Shown one piece after another: positions 23,794 to 33,943 of a stretch of 64,000 bases of DNA. The position numbers and the translations under genes were made by a program. The notes below the pieces were generated by a model, which did no database searches, was not told the DNA's origin, and saw nothing but the letters and a program-made list of their open reading frames with translations. Source of the stretch: Shewanella acanthi (lineage in GTDB: Bacteria; Pseudomonadota; Gammaproteobacteria; Enterobacterales; Shewanellaceae); assembly GCF_019457475.1 (NCBI RefSeq), contig NZ_CP080413.1, forward strand, positions 2,914,001-2,978,000, given 5' to 3'. The stretch's first letter is position 1. Each line of letters opens with the position of its first letter.

Positions 23794-24540
23794 CTAAGCA
23801 TTCTTGTCCATTGCTTCAACGAACTGCGCTAAAAGAGTCGATTGTTCGTCAGTCAGAGCTAGATTTTGCAATAATTCTGGTCGTCTCAGAAAAGTCCTAC
23901 CAAGGCTTTGCTGTAAACGCCAGAGTCTAATTTGTTCGTGGTTGCCACTTAGCAGTACTGCTGGTACATCGAGTCCATCCAAGCTTTCGGGACGCGTGTA
24001 GTGAGGACAATCCAGTAATCCATCGGAGAAAGAGTCTTGCTCCGCTGAAGCTTGTTTTCCTAGCACGCCAGGAACCAATCTCGATACTGCATCAATCAGT
24101 GTCATCGCGGGTAATTCGCCGCCCGAAAGCACGTAATCCCCAATCGACCACTCCTCATCCACTTCCGTTTGAATAATGCGCTCATCAATACCTTCGTATC
24201 GACCACACACCAAAATCAACCGGGGTGATTCAGCCAACTCAGTAACGCCTCGCTGATCCAGCTTACGTCCTTGAGGTGACAAATAAATCACCTTCGCACC
24301 TTCGCCTGCTGCGGCTTTCGCAGCATGGATGGCATCGCGCAAGGGTTGCACCATCATCAACATTCCGGGGCCACCGCCGTAAGGCCTGTCATCCACCGTA
24401 CTGTGTCTATCATGGGTGAAATCGCGAGGATTCCACGTATGCAACTCAAGCAGACCGTTCTTCACGGCACGACCCGTAACGCCAAAGTCTGTTACGGCAC
24501 GGAACATGTCTGGGAACAGGGTGATAACCCCTAACCACAT
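23794..24540 (-). CDS. trmD: tRNA (guanine-N1-)-methyltransferase
   Basis: 248 residues. TrmD methylates G37 of tRNAs using S-adenosylmethionine, which prevents +1 frameshifting. Hallmarks: [33 protein letters not shown], and the trefoil-knot cofactor site [12 protein letters not shown] with [14 protein letters not shown]. It lies 15 bases after rimM in the ribosomal operon. Confidence 0.98.
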   Translation of the reverse strand: MWLGVITLFPDMFRAVTDFGVTGRAVKNGLLELHTWNPRDFTHDRHSTVDDRPYGGGPGMLMMVQPLRDAIHAAKAAAGEGAKVIYLSPQGRKLDQRGVTELAESPRLILVCGRYEGIDERIIQTEVDEEWSIGDYVLSGGELPAMTLIDAVSRLVPGVLGKQASAEQDSFSDGLLDCPHYTRPESLDGLDVPAVLLSGNHEQIRLWRLQQSLGRTFLRRPELLQNLALTDEQSTLLAQFVEAMDKNA

Positions 24541-24555
24541 ATGTTGTACCTCGAC

Positions 24556-25086
24556 TTAGAAGTCAGGATCCCAATCCACTAAAATCTGTTTACCTTGGAC
24601 ATCCACCTTCAGGATGAATTGTCCTGGGACAAAGGGAAGCATACGCTCCACTTTGCCGAAACTATCTTTGGCATTGGCTTTAACGAGTAGCACGTCGTTC
24701 GAACCGGTTTCCACGATTTGAGCGACAACCCCCATGTTATAACCATTGGTATTAATCACTTCACAACCGATGAGGTCACGCCAGTAGAATTCATCTTCTG
24801 GCAAATCGTTCATCTGTTCTGGCAGGATACCAATTTCGCAATTGGTGAGCATTTGCGCTCGCTCCCGCGTGGTGACACCTTCAAGCTCGGCGACAACCGC
24901 CTTGCCTTGGTAACGCCACTGAATGACCTTTATTTCACGCCATTCACCGTTTTCTTTAATAAGCCAAGGTGAATAGTCAAAGATACCTTCAACAGAATCG
25001 GTATAGGCGGTGATTTTCAGCCAACCTTTAATGCCATGACAGGAGCCTAATTTCCCCAGTACGACTGGCTGTTGGTTACTGCTCAT
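24556..25086 (-). CDS. rimM: Ribosome maturation factor RimM
   Basis: 176 residues with an N-terminal RimM barrel ([18 protein letters not shown]) and a C-terminal PRC-barrel ([20 protein letters not shown]). It binds uS19 and helps mature the 30S head. The ATG at 25086 has AAGGT upstream; the codon before it is TTG and is not needed. It follows rpsP by 20 bases. Confidence 0.97.
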   Translation of the reverse strand: MSSNQQPVVLGKLGSCHGIKGWLKITAYTDSVEGIFDYSPWLIKENGEWREIKVIQWRYQGKAVVAELEGVTTRERAQMLTNCEIGILPEQMNDLPEDEFYWRDLIGCEVINTNGYNMGVVAQIVETGSNDVLLVKANAKDSFGKVERMLPFVPGQFILKVDVQGKQILVDWDPDF

Positions 25087-25106
25087 CAATCTATACCTTA
25101 ACGCTA

Positions 25107-25358
25107 TTAAGCAGCAGCTTTACGAGCGTCTTTGATCAGTTTTGCTACGCGATCAGTTGTCGCAGCGCCGTTCGCAACCCAGTGCTCAACACGAGCTAGG
25201 TCTAAACGTAAAGTTTCTTCTTGGCCACGAGCCAATGGGTTGAAGAAACCAACACGCTCAATGAAACGACCGTCACGAGCGTTACGGCTGTCAGCAACAA
25301 CGATGTTGTAAAATGGACGCTTTTTAGCGCCGCCACGAGCTAAACGAATGGTAACCAT
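25107..25358 (-). CDS. rpsP: Small ribosomal subunit protein bS16
   Basis: 83 residues beginning [20 protein letters not shown], with [14 protein letters not shown], the invariant core of bS16. It is the first gene of the rpsP-rimM-trmD-rplS operon. The ATG at 25358 has AGAGGAT upstream. A candidate promoter lies about 100 bases before it. Confidence 0.98.
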   Translation of the reverse strand: MVTIRLARGGAKKRPFYNIVVADSRNARDGRFIERVGFFNPLARGQEETLRLDLARVEHWVANGAATTDRVAKLIKDARKAAA

Positions 25359-25448
25359 GCGTTTTCAATCCTCTAATGATTTGCATTGAAGCAAAAATAA
25401 AAACTGGAACCCCGTGTTCGCGAAGAGTCCCAGAAAGAAAGCCGGAAG

Positions 25449-25476
25449 ATTTTACCTGACTTTTCAACGAATGCAA
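25449..25476 (-). promoter_or_regulatory. Candidate promoter of the rpsP operon
   Basis: On the minus strand, TTGCAT (25476-25471), a 16-base spacer and TAAAAT (25454-25449). It would give a leader of roughly 85 bases for the ribosomal operon. Confidence 0.45.
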
Positions 25477-25577
25477 CCAAATCTGGCGATTATTAAATCG
25501 CTAGATTGGCTGCAGTCCTTGGGTCAAACCCTATCAACCAACTGATAAAACATTAACTTTGGTGCAAATGGCGACCA

Positions 25578-26951
25578 TTAACGGCCTGGAAATTTCATTC
25601 CGCCTGGCATCATGCCACGCATACCACGCATCATCTTTTGGATGCCGCCCTTGGCCGACATCTTCTTCATCATCTTTTGCATCTGAGTAAACTGTTTTAA
25701 CAAACGGTTTACATCTTGAATTTGAGTGCCAGAACCTGCAGCGATACGACGCTTACGTGAACCCTTGATTAAATCAGGGTTTTGACGTTCTTTGGCTGTC
25801 ATCGAGTTAATGATAGCTTCCATTTGACGGGTCATTTTACCGTCTTGAATTTGAGAGAGCGCTTCTGGTGGCAATTGGCCAACACCTGGCAGCTTTTCAA
25901 TCATGCTCATCATGCCGCCCATGTTTTTCATTTGCTGCAGCTGCTCACGGAAATCTTCTAAATCAAAGCTACCGCCCTGCTTCACCTTTGAAGCCAGCTT
26001 CATCGCCTTTTCTTTATCGACACCGCGCTCAACTTCTTCGATAAGCGACAGCACATCGCCCATACCTAAAATGCGTGACGCGATACGATCCGGATGGAAA
26101 GGCTCAAGTGCATCGGTCTTTTCACCCACACCGAGGAATTTAATCGGTTTGCCAGTAATGTGGCGAATCGATAACGCCGCACCGCCGCGCGCATCACCGT
26201 CAACCTTAGTTAAGATAATACCGGTCAGTGGCAGCGCTTCGTTAAAGGCTTTAGCGGTATTGGCCGCGTCTTGACCCGTCATGGCGTCGACTACAAACAG
26301 GGTTTCAATTGGATTAACCGCGGCATGTAGCGCCTTGATTTCATCCATCATGGCTTCATCGACGTGCAGACGCCCCGCGGTATCGAGTAAAACTACATCG
26401 ATAAACTTAAGTTTTGCGTGGGCAATTGCTGCTTTAGCAATATCAATTGGCTTTTGGCTCACATCCGATGGGAAGAATTCCACATCGACTTCAGACGCTA
26501 AGGTTTCTAGCTGTTTAATCGCCGCTGGACGATAAACGTCGGCGCTGACCACCAGAACTGATTTCTTATGGCGAGTACGGAGCAATTTACCGAGCTTAGC
26601 AACGCTGGTTGTTTTACCCGCACCTTGAAGACCGGCCATCATGACAACCGCAGGCGGCTGAGTGGCTAAATCTAGGGCTTGGTTTGCCTCACCCATGGAT
26701 TTTTCAAGTTCACTTTGAACTATTTTAATAAAGGCTTGACCCGGACTTAAGCTTTTAGCGACTTCCTGGCCTACGGCACGCTCTTTCACATTGTTAACGA
26801 ATTCACGCACTACAGGCAGGGCAACATCAGCCTCCAGCAGCGCCATGCGCACTTCGCGCAGGGTTTCCTTAACGTTTTCTTCAGTTAAGCGACCACGGCC
26901 ACTGATATTTTTCAGCGTGCGTGACAGTCTGTCGGTTAGATTCTCAAACAT
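25578..26951 (-). CDS. ffh: Signal recognition particle GTPase Ffh
   Basis: 457 residues. N and G domains: GLQGAGKTTSVAKLG (P-loop), VSADVYRPAAI, LLDTAGRLHVDE, LTKVDGDARGGAAL. A Met-rich M domain follows from about residue 325 to the end (QMKNMGGMMSMIEKLPG, MQKMMKKMSAKGG), which binds 4.5S RNA and signal peptides. With FtsY it delivers inner-membrane proteins to the translocon. ATG at 26951. It is divergent from ypjD, a conserved arrangement. Confidence 0.98.
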   Translation of the reverse strand: MFENLTDRLSRTLKNISGRGRLTEENVKETLREVRMALLEADVALPVVREFVNNVKERAVGQEVAKSLSPGQAFIKIVQSELEKSMGEANQALDLATQPPAVVMMAGLQGAGKTTSVAKLGKLLRTRHKKSVLVVSADVYRPAAIKQLETLASEVDVEFFPSDVSQKPIDIAKAAIAHAKLKFIDVVLLDTAGRLHVDEAMMDEIKALHAAVNPIETLFVVDAMTGQDAANTAKAFNEALPLTGIILTKVDGDARGGAALSIRHITGKPIKFLGVGEKTDALEPFHPDRIASRILGMGDVLSLIEEVERGVDKEKAMKLASKVKQGGSFDLEDFREQLQQMKNMGGMMSMIEKLPGVGQLPPEALSQIQDGKMTRQMEAIINSMTAKERQNPDLIKGSRKRRIAAGSGTQIQDVNRLLKQFTQMQKMMKKMSAKGGIQKMMRGMRGMMPGGMKFPGR

Positions 26952-27236
26952 CGTCCTGCTCTATACCTTTAGGATCTCGATTAATGGCCTGTATTATAAC
27001 GATGCGGACGTATTATGCTACTGTCACACAACACTTGGGTTAATTAGCTGTTCTTACGCCCAGCTTTAAATTTTGCGTATAGAGGACAATTTTTTTATCT
27101 AACAATAAGAATCTGCTTAATTTTGCAACTTATGTCACTGCCCATTTGCCAAGCGCTCATGTTATTCTAGGGGAAATATTGATCTGCTTGCAGTGCTTCT
27201 TAGGCACCATTAACAACACAAATAGGTTAAGTACCC

Positions 27237-28025
27237 ATGGTCATTTTTTCTGCCTCAGCCATGTTTTTTTACTGCATCGCCTTGGTATTGGTAACGAGCC
27301 GCTTGCTGCATCCTGATGGCCCGAATCGGAAAGCCGTTGCCACTGTTGCAGGCATAGGTGTGATTTTACATGCCGTTGCCCTCTATATGGCGATATTCAC
27401 CCCAAATGGTCAAAACTTCAGTCTGACCAATGTGATATCACTGGTGAACTGGATTATCGCCTTCACCTTCACCATATTGATGCCAAGGTTAAAACTTATC
27501 GTCGTCGTGCCCGTGGTATACGCCTGCTCCATTTTGTCTGTGGCATTGCTTTGGTTGTTACCTCCCAAATTCATCACCCATTTTGAGCTTTATCCCGAAG
27601 TGTTGGCCCACGTGGTGCTCTCGCTTATGGCGTACAGTGCGCTAATGATTGCGGCGCTGTATGCAATTCAGTTGTCCCTAATCCAAAGTAAGCTGAAGAA
27701 AAAGCAGTTGATGTTAAGCCCAAGCATTCCACCGTTAATGACGGTAGAAAAGCAGCTCTATCATTTAGTCATAATCGGGGTGATCTTACTGAGCTTATCC
27801 CTAGCAACGGGTTTTATTTTCCTCGATGACATGTTCGTTGGCGGCAAAGGGCACAAAGCCATTTTGTCTATCATTGCTTGGTTTGTTTATATCGCCATGC
27901 TGTGGCAACAATATTCCGTGGGCTGCAAAATCCGCACGGCAGTCATCTATACCCTGTCCGGTGCCACACTATTGTCAATGGCGTATTTTGGCGCTCGCAT
28001 TGTCAAAGAGTTAATCCTTAGTTAA
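27237..28025 (+). CDS. ypjD: YpjD/CcsA-family inner-membrane protein (cytochrome c assembly-like)
   Basis: 262 residues and about eight membrane helices. It carries the family features: HAVALYMAIFTPNGQNFSLTN, THFELYPEVLAHVVLSLMAY and AILSIIAWFVYIAMLWQQY. The same-order E. coli YpjD is 263 residues and clearly related. CcsA/HemX proteins handle haem or cytochrome c assembly, but the role of YpjD is not settled, and the tryptophan-rich haem motif of true CcsA is not seen. ATG at 27237. The CNNM/CorC gene follows about 100 bases later, as in E. coli. Confidence 0.92.
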   Translation: MVIFSASAMFFYCIALVLVTSRLLHPDGPNRKAVATVAGIGVILHAVALYMAIFTPNGQNFSLTNVISLVNWIIAFTFTILMPRLKLIVVVPVVYACSILSVALLWLLPPKFITHFELYPEVLAHVVLSLMAYSALMIAALYAIQLSLIQSKLKKKQLMLSPSIPPLMTVEKQLYHLVIIGVILLSLSLATGFIFLDDMFVGGKGHKAILSIIAWFVYIAMLWQQYSVGCKIRTAVIYTLSGATLLSMAYFGARIVKELILS

Positions 28026-28128
28026 TAATTTCAAGTCAGCAAAGGCAGTTATTGCCTTTGCTGACTTGACACTCAAGCCTATTCTCGGTATTTACATATT
28101 CTTTGCGGCCTAATTGGAGCCTATTTTT

Positions 28129-29400
28129 TTGGACGCTATATCGACAAGCGCACTCCTTCTTTTCTTGCTAGTGCTAATCCTCATCTCAGCCTACTTTTCA
28201 GGCTCAGAAACCGCCATGATGACCCTTAACCGCTATCGTTTAAGACATCTCGCCTCAAATGGTCACAAAGGGGCACAGCGTGCACTGCATCTACTCGATC
28301 GCCCAGATAAACTAATCGGCGTGATCCTCATCGGCAACAACCTTGTCAATATCTTAGCTGCGCAGGTTGCGACCATCATAGGCATGCGTTTATACGGCGA
28401 CATGGGGATGGCCATTGCAACTGGCGTCTTAACTCTACTTGTACTGGTATTTGCCGAAGTGACTCCCAAAACCTTGGCGGCGTTGCACCCAGAACCTATC
28501 GCCTTCCCCTCCAGTTTTTTACTCCGCTGGTTATTAGTGATTTTGTCACCATTGGTACGGGTAATGAACATCATTACCTCATCGTTGTTGCGCCTGATTG
28601 GGGTTCATTCGGTGAAAACTAATGAGGCTCTCAGCCAAGAGGAACTTCGTACCGTTGTTCATGAGGCCGGCGCCCTTATCCCCCAGCGCCATCAAGAAAT
28701 GCTGTTATCGATTCTAGATTTAGAAAAAGTCACAGTAGAAGACATCATGGTGCCACGCTCGGATATCTATGCCATTAATGTTAATGATGACTTTAAATAT
28801 ATCAATCGTCAGGTAATCCAAAGCCCACACACCCGCGTACTGGTTTATCGCGATACCATTGACGATGCTGTTGGTTTTATCCATTTACGCGATGCTCTTC
28901 GCTTACAATCTAAAGAACAATTCAGTAAGTCTTCCTTACTTCGCGCCGTAAAAGAACTGTACTTTATTCCCGAAGGCACGCCACTCAACGTGCAGCTGGC
29001 TAATTTCCAGCATAACAAAGAGCGTATCGGCTTAGTTGTAGATGAATACGGTGATATTCAAGGCCTTGTGACACTTGAAGATATTCTCGAAGAAATTGTT
29101 GGGGACTTTACCACCTCAATGCTCGCCACTCCGAGCGAAGATATTAACGTGCAGCAGGATGGCAGCTACTTAATCGATGCCAGCATCACCATCCGCGATC
29201 TCAATAAAGAAATGAAGTGGGACTTCCCAACCGATGGCCCGAAAACACTCAACGGTCTTATCTTGGAATATTTAGAGGATATCCCGTCGGAAAATACCAG
29301 TTTACGCCTCGCTGGCTACCCCCTCGAAGTCATCGAGGTCGCCGATAATATGATTAAAACAGTACGTATTATCCCACAGCATTATCAGCAGCCACGCTAA
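28129..29400 (+). CDS. yfjD: CNNM/CorC-type membrane protein with CBS domains (YfjD-like)
   Basis: About 423 residues. An N-terminal CNNM (DUF21) membrane domain spans about 1-180 (ISAYFSGSETAMMTLNRYRL, VLIGNNLVNILAAQV). A pair of CBS domains lies at about 200-330 (DIMVPRSDIYAI, VDEYGDIQGLVTLEDILEEIVGD), then a CorC/HlyC C-terminal domain. The family is linked to Mg2+ and Co2+ transport; the ion here is not shown. No ATG fits. I chose TTG at 28129, because TTGGAG nine bases upstream is a good ribosome binding site and the N-terminus then matches E. coli YfjD. A TTG at 28114 is part of that site. Confidence 0.88.
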   Translation: MDAISTSALLLFLLVLILISAYFSGSETAMMTLNRYRLRHLASNGHKGAQRALHLLDRPDKLIGVILIGNNLVNILAAQVATIIGMRLYGDMGMAIATGVLTLLVLVFAEVTPKTLAALHPEPIAFPSSFLLRWLLVILSPLVRVMNIITSSLLRLIGVHSVKTNEALSQEELRTVVHEAGALIPQRHQEMLLSILDLEKVTVEDIMVPRSDIYAINVNDDFKYINRQVIQSPHTRVLVYRDTIDDAVGFIHLRDALRLQSKEQFSKSSLLRAVKELYFIPEGTPLNVQLANFQHNKERIGLVVDEYGDIQGLVTLEDILEEIVGDFTTSMLATPSEDINVQQDGSYLIDASITIRDLNKEMKWDFPTDGPKTLNGLILEYLEDIPSENTSLRLAGYPLEVIEVADNMIKTVRIIPQHYQQPR

Positions 29401-29477
29401 AATTAAACTTTACAACAAAAGAAAAAAAGGCTGAATCCAAGTGGAAATCAGCCGTTTCTCCTCTCCCCCGAGATAAC

Positions 29478-30014
29478 CTATCTTACGCTTTGTGTTTTAA
29501 GTCTTGCCTCCAGTTGGCGTCGCTTTTCAAGGGCTATCGGCGTAATCTCATCGTTAAGTGGCTTTTCAAGCCCCAACATAAAATACAGTTCTGCCATCAG
29601 AAAAAATGGCCCAATTAGTAATTGGTTTAAATCATCGACAAAGGCAGGTTTTGCCTTTTCATAATGATGACCAATGAGTTGGAATATCCATCCAATAATG
29701 AATACGCCTAACCCTAGCCATAAGGCATCGGCGGAGCGTACTGCAAGCTCTGTGGTATAGACCACGGGGATCACAAATAAAAACAGTCCAAGCGCTAGGC
29801 GCAAATGTAAACGTACATAGTAAGCCAATACACAGGCGCCTAAAATCACCCCAAGGCTTAATTCACCTATGGGGCCAAGGGAAATGCGAATCGTCGCTAG
29901 CAGTAAAAAAGCCGCCCAGATAATCATTGGAATGCCAATAAAGTGGGTTTGGATATTACGTTTATCCAAGTGCACACTTTTATAGGTTGATAACTGCTCG
30001 ACGGCTGATTTCAT
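29478..30014 (-). CDS. Mpo1-like protein (DUF962)
   Basis: 178 residues with four or five membrane helices. Conserved His-bearing stretches are visible: HLDKRNIQTHFIGIP near the start and IGWIFQLIGHHYEKAKPAF with DLNQLLIGPFFLMAEL later. This is the DUF962/Mpo1 pattern; yeast Mpo1 is an Fe(II) dioxygenase that shortens 2-hydroxy fatty acids, but bacterial members are little studied. I chose the ATG at 30014, which has GAGGAA seven bases upstream, over an upstream in-frame start at 30065. It is monocistronic. Confidence 0.85.
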   Translation of the reverse strand: MKSAVEQLSTYKSVHLDKRNIQTHFIGIPMIIWAAFLLLATIRISLGPIGELSLGVILGACVLAYYVRLHLRLALGLFLFVIPVVYTTELAVRSADALWLGLGVFIIGWIFQLIGHHYEKAKPAFVDDLNQLLIGPFFLMAELYFMLGLEKPLNDEITPIALEKRRQLEARLKTQSVR

Positions 30015-30177
30015 CTCAAGTTCCTCGATTTCTACCGATAAAGGACTTCCTACTTGCCACTGCATTCGTATCTAACACACAAATGCACGTGAAGTCATAA
30101 CCTAGCCCAAAAGTAGCCTACTTAACAGATAAAGTTAATTAAATGTTGCAATAAAATGATGATGGGTTGGATGATAT

Positions 30178-30206
30178 AAGAAAGGGAACCAGAGGTTCCC
30201 TTTCTT
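30178..30206 (-). terminator. Terminator after acpS
   Basis: AAGAAAGGGAACC (30178-30190) pairs perfectly with GGTTCCCTTTCTT (30194-30206) around AGA. It lies about 40 bases past the acpS stop and would end the long minus-strand series. Confidence 0.8.
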
Positions 30207-30242
30207 ATGAGCAATCAAGACTTATCTCAAGTGCGGTTATAC

Positions 30243-30626
30243 TCAAACAGATTCGAGTATAACCGTAGCAATAGCGTAGGACTTTTCATCGGCGATAGAG
30301 ATATGGCCAACCGCGCCCTTAAGTAACTCGAGCCTTGAGCGCGCACCATCGGTAAACTGAATGGTCGGCGCACCATCACTATTGTTGCCAATGTGGATAT
30401 GTTGAAACGACACGCCTCGGCCGATACCCGTTCCTAGTGCCTTAGCGGCGGCTTCCTTTGCCGCAAAACGTTTGGCGAGGTATCGACTTGGCTGACTATG
30501 ATTTAGGTAAATCTCAAGCTCAGCTTCCGTTAGCACTCGCTTTGCTAACCGGTCACCGCCACGTGCAACCTGTGCCTCAATGCGCCCAATCTCAACGATA
30601 TCTGTACCTAAACCGACAATTGCCAT
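30243..30626 (-). CDS. acpS: Holo-[acyl-carrier-protein] synthase
   Basis: 127 residues. AcpS moves the 4'-phosphopantetheine arm of CoA onto apo-ACP. Motifs: GLGTDIVEIGRIE (metal-binding Asp) and KRFAAKEAAAKALGTGI (metal-binding Glu and CoA site). Its ATG shares one base with the pdxJ stop (TAATG), so it is translationally coupled to pdxJ, as in E. coli. A terminator follows. Confidence 0.97.
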   Translation of the reverse strand: MAIVGLGTDIVEIGRIEAQVARGGDRLAKRVLTEAELEIYLNHSQPSRYLAKRFAAKEAAAKALGTGIGRGVSFQHIHIGNNSDGAPTIQFTDGARSRLELLKGAVGHISIADEKSYAIATVILESV

Positions 30627-31363
30627 TACTCGCCTCTGCGCCCTTCTAGCATCAGGGTTTTCATATCCTTAACCGCCGTCGCTAAACCATCAATTGCCGC
30701 ACGGGCGACAATTGCGTGACCGATATTAAGCTCATAGAGCTCAGGAATGGCCGCAATCGGTTTAACGTTGTGGTAATGCAATCCATGACCTGCATTGACA
30801 ATTAAGCCTTTGCCGTGGGCGTATTTCGCCATTTCGGTGATGCGAGCAAGCTCTTTTGCCGCTTCCTCGTCGGTTTTCGCATCGGCGTAACAACCGGTAT
30901 GGATTTCGATTAATGGCGCGCCAGAGGCATGTGCTGCGTCAATCTGGTCTTTATCGGCATCGATAAATAATGACACTTTAATGCCCTCTGCGGCTAAGCG
31001 CGTCACTGCTGCGGTGATCTTGTCTAATTGTCCCGCCACATCCAAACCACCCTCAGTGGTCACTTCTTGACGCTTCTCTGGGACCAAACAAACGTAAGTG
31101 GGTTTGACTTCACAGGCGATATTGAGCATTTCTTCAGTGACGGCGCACTCGAAGTTCATTCGCGTCTTCAGGGTCTTAGCCAGTAAATAAACATCGCGGT
31201 CGATGATGTGGCGTCTGTCTTCACGCAAATGAATGGTAATACCATCGGCGCCAGCATGCTCTGCAACGGCTGCTGCATGAACGGGATCTGGATAACTAGT
31301 ACCACGGGCGTTACGCAAAGTGGCGATGTGGTCGATGTTGACACCCAATAAAATACCGCTCAT
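30626..31363 (-). CDS. pdxJ: Pyridoxine 5'-phosphate synthase
   Basis: 245-residue TIM barrel that joins 1-deoxyxylulose 5-phosphate with 3-amino-2-oxopropyl phosphate in vitamin B6 synthesis. Hallmarks are [47 protein letters not shown] and [14 protein letters not shown] at 31363 with AAGGAGTTCCCG upstream. It lies between recO and acpS in the conserved order. Confidence 0.97.
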   Translation of the reverse strand: MSGILLGVNIDHIATLRNARGTSYPDPVHAAAVAEHAGADGITIHLREDRRHIIDRDVYLLAKTLKTRMNFECAVTEEMLNIACEVKPTYVCLVPEKRQEVTTEGGLDVAGQLDKITAAVTRLAAEGIKVSLFIDADKDQIDAAHASGAPLIEIHTGCYADAKTDEEAAKELARITEMAKYAHGKGLIVNAGHGLHYHNVKPIAAIPELYELNIGHAIVARAAIDGLATAVKDMKTLMLEGRRGE

Positions 31364-31474
31364 CGGGAACTCCTTGTTTGTAGGACTAATACTTGAGCCT
31401 GCAGTTAATGCAAACTTTTAAAATAAACAATGCGTCTATTGTACTGGTAGGCGCAGCGAAATACAGACTCTGGG

Positions 31475-32224
31475 TTAATTATTCCCTGTATTGGGCTGTG
31501 ATTTAGTTGCGTTAGTTGAGCTTATTAAACTAGTTGAGTTTGTTGAATGAGCCGCATTGATAAACAACTGCCTGCTTACGAGCGGTTTATTGCCAAGTAA
31601 AGGCTGCAGCATAGCGCGCATCAAACGCTTAGCGCTCATAAACTGCGGTTCAATCAGTTGATTATCATTCAAAGCGATAAGCATCTCACCTTGATATGCG
31701 TGTCTCGCTCGGCTATTGAGTACAAACTGAAAACCATGTTCAGGGATGAGTTGATAAAAATAGTCGCTCATTAGAGGCTCCCCTTGGGTATCTCGAATAA
31801 GCGATGGCATAGCGCCGAGCTCCCTTAGCAGTGCCAACTCAAGGTAACGCAGTTTGGACTCACAAAACTCCGTTGCTAGCGCTATCAAGGATTGATGGTA
31901 GATAAAAAAAAGCGCTTCAGCGTTGTGGTGTACCGATAGAGTACGCATCAACAACTCGTTGATATACATGCCAGCATAGAGGCTATAACCGCTTAAGGGA
32001 ATGGCGGGCGCCGCGGCCTCAATTTGGGTTAAGTTTTTTAGCTCGGACTTGCCGCTGAACTCGAAAATTAGCGGCTGAAAAGGCTGAAGAATACTCTTAA
32101 TCGAACGTTTGCCACTGCCGAGTCTGGCAACTGCATCAACGCGCCCTACACCATCAACCAAGAGATTGACCAGTGCGCTGGATTCGCGATAGGGACGATG
32201 ATGCAGAACATAACCACGTTTCAT
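31475..32224 (-). CDS. recO: DNA repair protein RecO
   Basis: 249 residues. An N-terminal OB fold (KRGYVLHHRPYRESSALVNLL, VARLGSGKRSIKSILQPF) is followed by a helical domain (GMYINELLMRTL). RecO acts with RecR and RecF to load RecA on SSB-coated gaps. The C-terminus is a low-complexity Asn/Ser/Thr tail (STNSTSLISSTNATKSQ) not typical of E. coli RecO. It follows era by about 20 bases. Confidence 0.93.
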   Translation of the reverse strand: MKRGYVLHHRPYRESSALVNLLVDGVGRVDAVARLGSGKRSIKSILQPFQPLIFEFSGKSELKNLTQIEAAAPAIPLSGYSLYAGMYINELLMRTLSVHHNAEALFFIYHQSLIALATEFCESKLRYLELALLRELGAMPSLIRDTQGEPLMSDYFYQLIPEHGFQFVLNSRARHAYQGEMLIALNDNQLIEPQFMSAKRLMRAMLQPLLGNKPLVSRQLFINAAHSTNSTSLISSTNATKSQPNTGNN

Positions 32225-32245
32225 CTGTCAGCGGCTCAGGCTCGA

Positions 32246-33265
32246 TTAATCGTCGCCGTAACCAAGGCTTCGTAGGGCGCGCTCATCGTCGGCCCAGCCG
32301 GATTTCACCTTCACCCACACTTCGAGGAACACTTTGTTATCAAACAGGGTTTCCATATCGAGACGGGCTTGGGTGGCGATGGTGCGAATGCGCTCACCTT
32401 TGCTACCAATCACCATACGTTTTTGGCCTTCACGCTCAACAAGGATTAGGGCGTTAATTTGATATACGCCGTTCTCCATCATCTTGAACTGCTCGATTTC
32501 CACCGTGGCGTCGTAGGGTAATTCATCCCCTAAAAAACGCATCAGTTTTTCTCGGACGATCTCAGAGGCCATAAAGCGCTGGGAACGGTCGGTCACATAA
32601 TCTTCAGGGAAGAAGAAGGGATTCTCGGGCAGAGATTCTGATGCCATATCCAGAATGCGTTTAACGTTAGTGCCTTTACTCGCTGAAACCGGCAGAATTT
32701 CATCGAAGGGGTACTTCTTCGCAATCTCTTCCAAATAAGGGAAAAGCGCTTCTTTGTCTTTGATATTATCGACTTTGTTAATAGCAAGAACGGTTTTACG
32801 CTCTTCACCGCCACGGCGTAATTTGCTGAGCACCATTTCGTCATCAGCGGTCCAAGTCATGCCATCGACCACAAAAATGACCATAGACACATCGGCTAAT
32901 GAACTTGCCGCGGCGCGGTTCATCAAACGGTTGATGGCGCGCTGCTCTTCAATGTGCAGACCTGGGGTATCGATAAACACGATTTGACGCGGACCATCGG
33001 TATGAATACCCATGATGCGATGACGAGTGGTTTGCGGTTTTTTCGAGGTGATACTGATTTTTTGCCCAAGCAAACGATTCAGTAAGGTCGATTTACCCAC
33101 GTTTGGGCGGCCAACAATCGCTACCATACCACAATAGGTCACATCATAGTGCACCGTTGGCGCAGCTGTACTTGCTGCATTCATCCTTGCCAGTAATTCA
33201 TCTAAGCTCGGCTCATTGCTCGCGTTTGCGGCATCGATACCTGGCAAGTCTGTTTTTTTGGTCAT
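32246..33265 (-). CDS. era: Ribosome-assembly GTPase Era
   Basis: 339 residues; E. coli Era has 301, the difference being an N-terminal extension of about 40 residues ([20 protein letters not shown] and on). G motifs: [18 protein letters not shown] and NKVD. The C-terminal KH domain ([19 protein letters not shown]) binds the 3' end of 16S rRNA. It starts four bases inside the rnc stop, so it is coupled to rnc. If the extension is not translated, a start near the Met before NAAS is possible. Confidence 0.96.
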   Translation of the reverse strand: MTKKTDLPGIDAANASNEPSLDELLARMNAASTAAPTVHYDVTYCGMVAIVGRPNVGKSTLLNRLLGQKISITSKKPQTTRHRIMGIHTDGPRQIVFIDTPGLHIEEQRAINRLMNRAAASSLADVSMVIFVVDGMTWTADDEMVLSKLRRGGEERKTVLAINKVDNIKDKEALFPYLEEIAKKYPFDEILPVSASKGTNVKRILDMASESLPENPFFFPEDYVTDRSQRFMASEIVREKLMRFLGDELPYDATVEIEQFKMMENGVYQINALILVEREGQKRMVIGSKGERIRTIATQARLDMETLFDNKVFLEVWVKVKSGWADDERALRSLGYGDD

Positions 33266-33942
33266 TTCTTCAGTAACTCCAATACTTGAGCAGCGGCAAT
33301 TTGCTCGGCCTTACGACGCGAACTCGCGACACCGATAACGCTCTGACTCAAGTCATTTATACGACATTCAACAGTGAATGTTTGATCGTGGGCATCGCCT
33401 TCTATATTGATCACTTGGTAATCGGGAAGCGGTTTCTTAAGGCCCTGTAAATATTCCTGTAATAGGGTTTTAGCGTCTTTTTGGTTCACGCCTGGTTGGA
33501 TTTCGGCGAGACGCTCTGCATACCAGTTAAGTAACAGTTTACGGCAAACCTCTAAATCCGAATCTAAGTAAATCGCACCGATAATGGCCTCAACCGCATC
33601 GGCAAGGATGGATTCACGTCTAAAGCCACCACTTTTCAGCTCACCAGGGCCTAAAAACAGATAATCCCCTAGCTTAAATGCCTTCGCAATAAGCGTTAAG
33701 GTGTCACCGCGAACAAGCGTTGCCCGCATACGACTCAAATCACCTTCGGTTGCCTTTGGAAATTGGTGATATAACGCATCCGAAATCACAATTGATAGAA
33801 TCGAATCGCCTAAAAATTCTAAACGCTCATTGTGCTTATTTGCCGCACTTCTATGGGTCAATGCCTGGGTTAATAAGTCCATATTTTTGAACTCATAACC
33901 TAAGGTACGGCACAGACGTGGCAAATTCTTAATCGGTTCCAT
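33262..33942 (-). CDS. rnc: Ribonuclease III
   Basis: 226 residues from the ATG at 33942, the same length as E. coli RNase III. An in-frame GTG at 33957 falls inside lepB and is less likely. The nuclease signature [14 protein letters not shown] and the second acidic site [20 protein letters not shown] precede a double-stranded RNA-binding domain ([30 protein letters not shown]). It matures rRNA and cuts structured RNAs. It begins one base after the lepB stop and overlaps era by four bases. Confidence 0.97.
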   Translation of the reverse strand: MEPIKNLPRLCRTLGYEFKNMDLLTQALTHRSAANKHNERLEFLGDSILSIVISDALYHQFPKATEGDLSRMRATLVRGDTLTLIAKAFKLGDYLFLGPGELKSGGFRRESILADAVEAIIGAIYLDSDLEVCRKLLLNWYAERLAEIQPGVNQKDAKTLLQEYLQGLKKPLPDYQVINIEGDAHDQTFTVECRINDLSQSVIGVASSRRKAEQIAAAQVLELLKK

Positions 33943-33943
33943 G

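Noticed and set aside
25903..26274. Plus-strand 123-residue ORF opposite ffh
   Set aside because: Antisense shadow of a highly conserved gene; Ser/Arg-rich translation without motifs.
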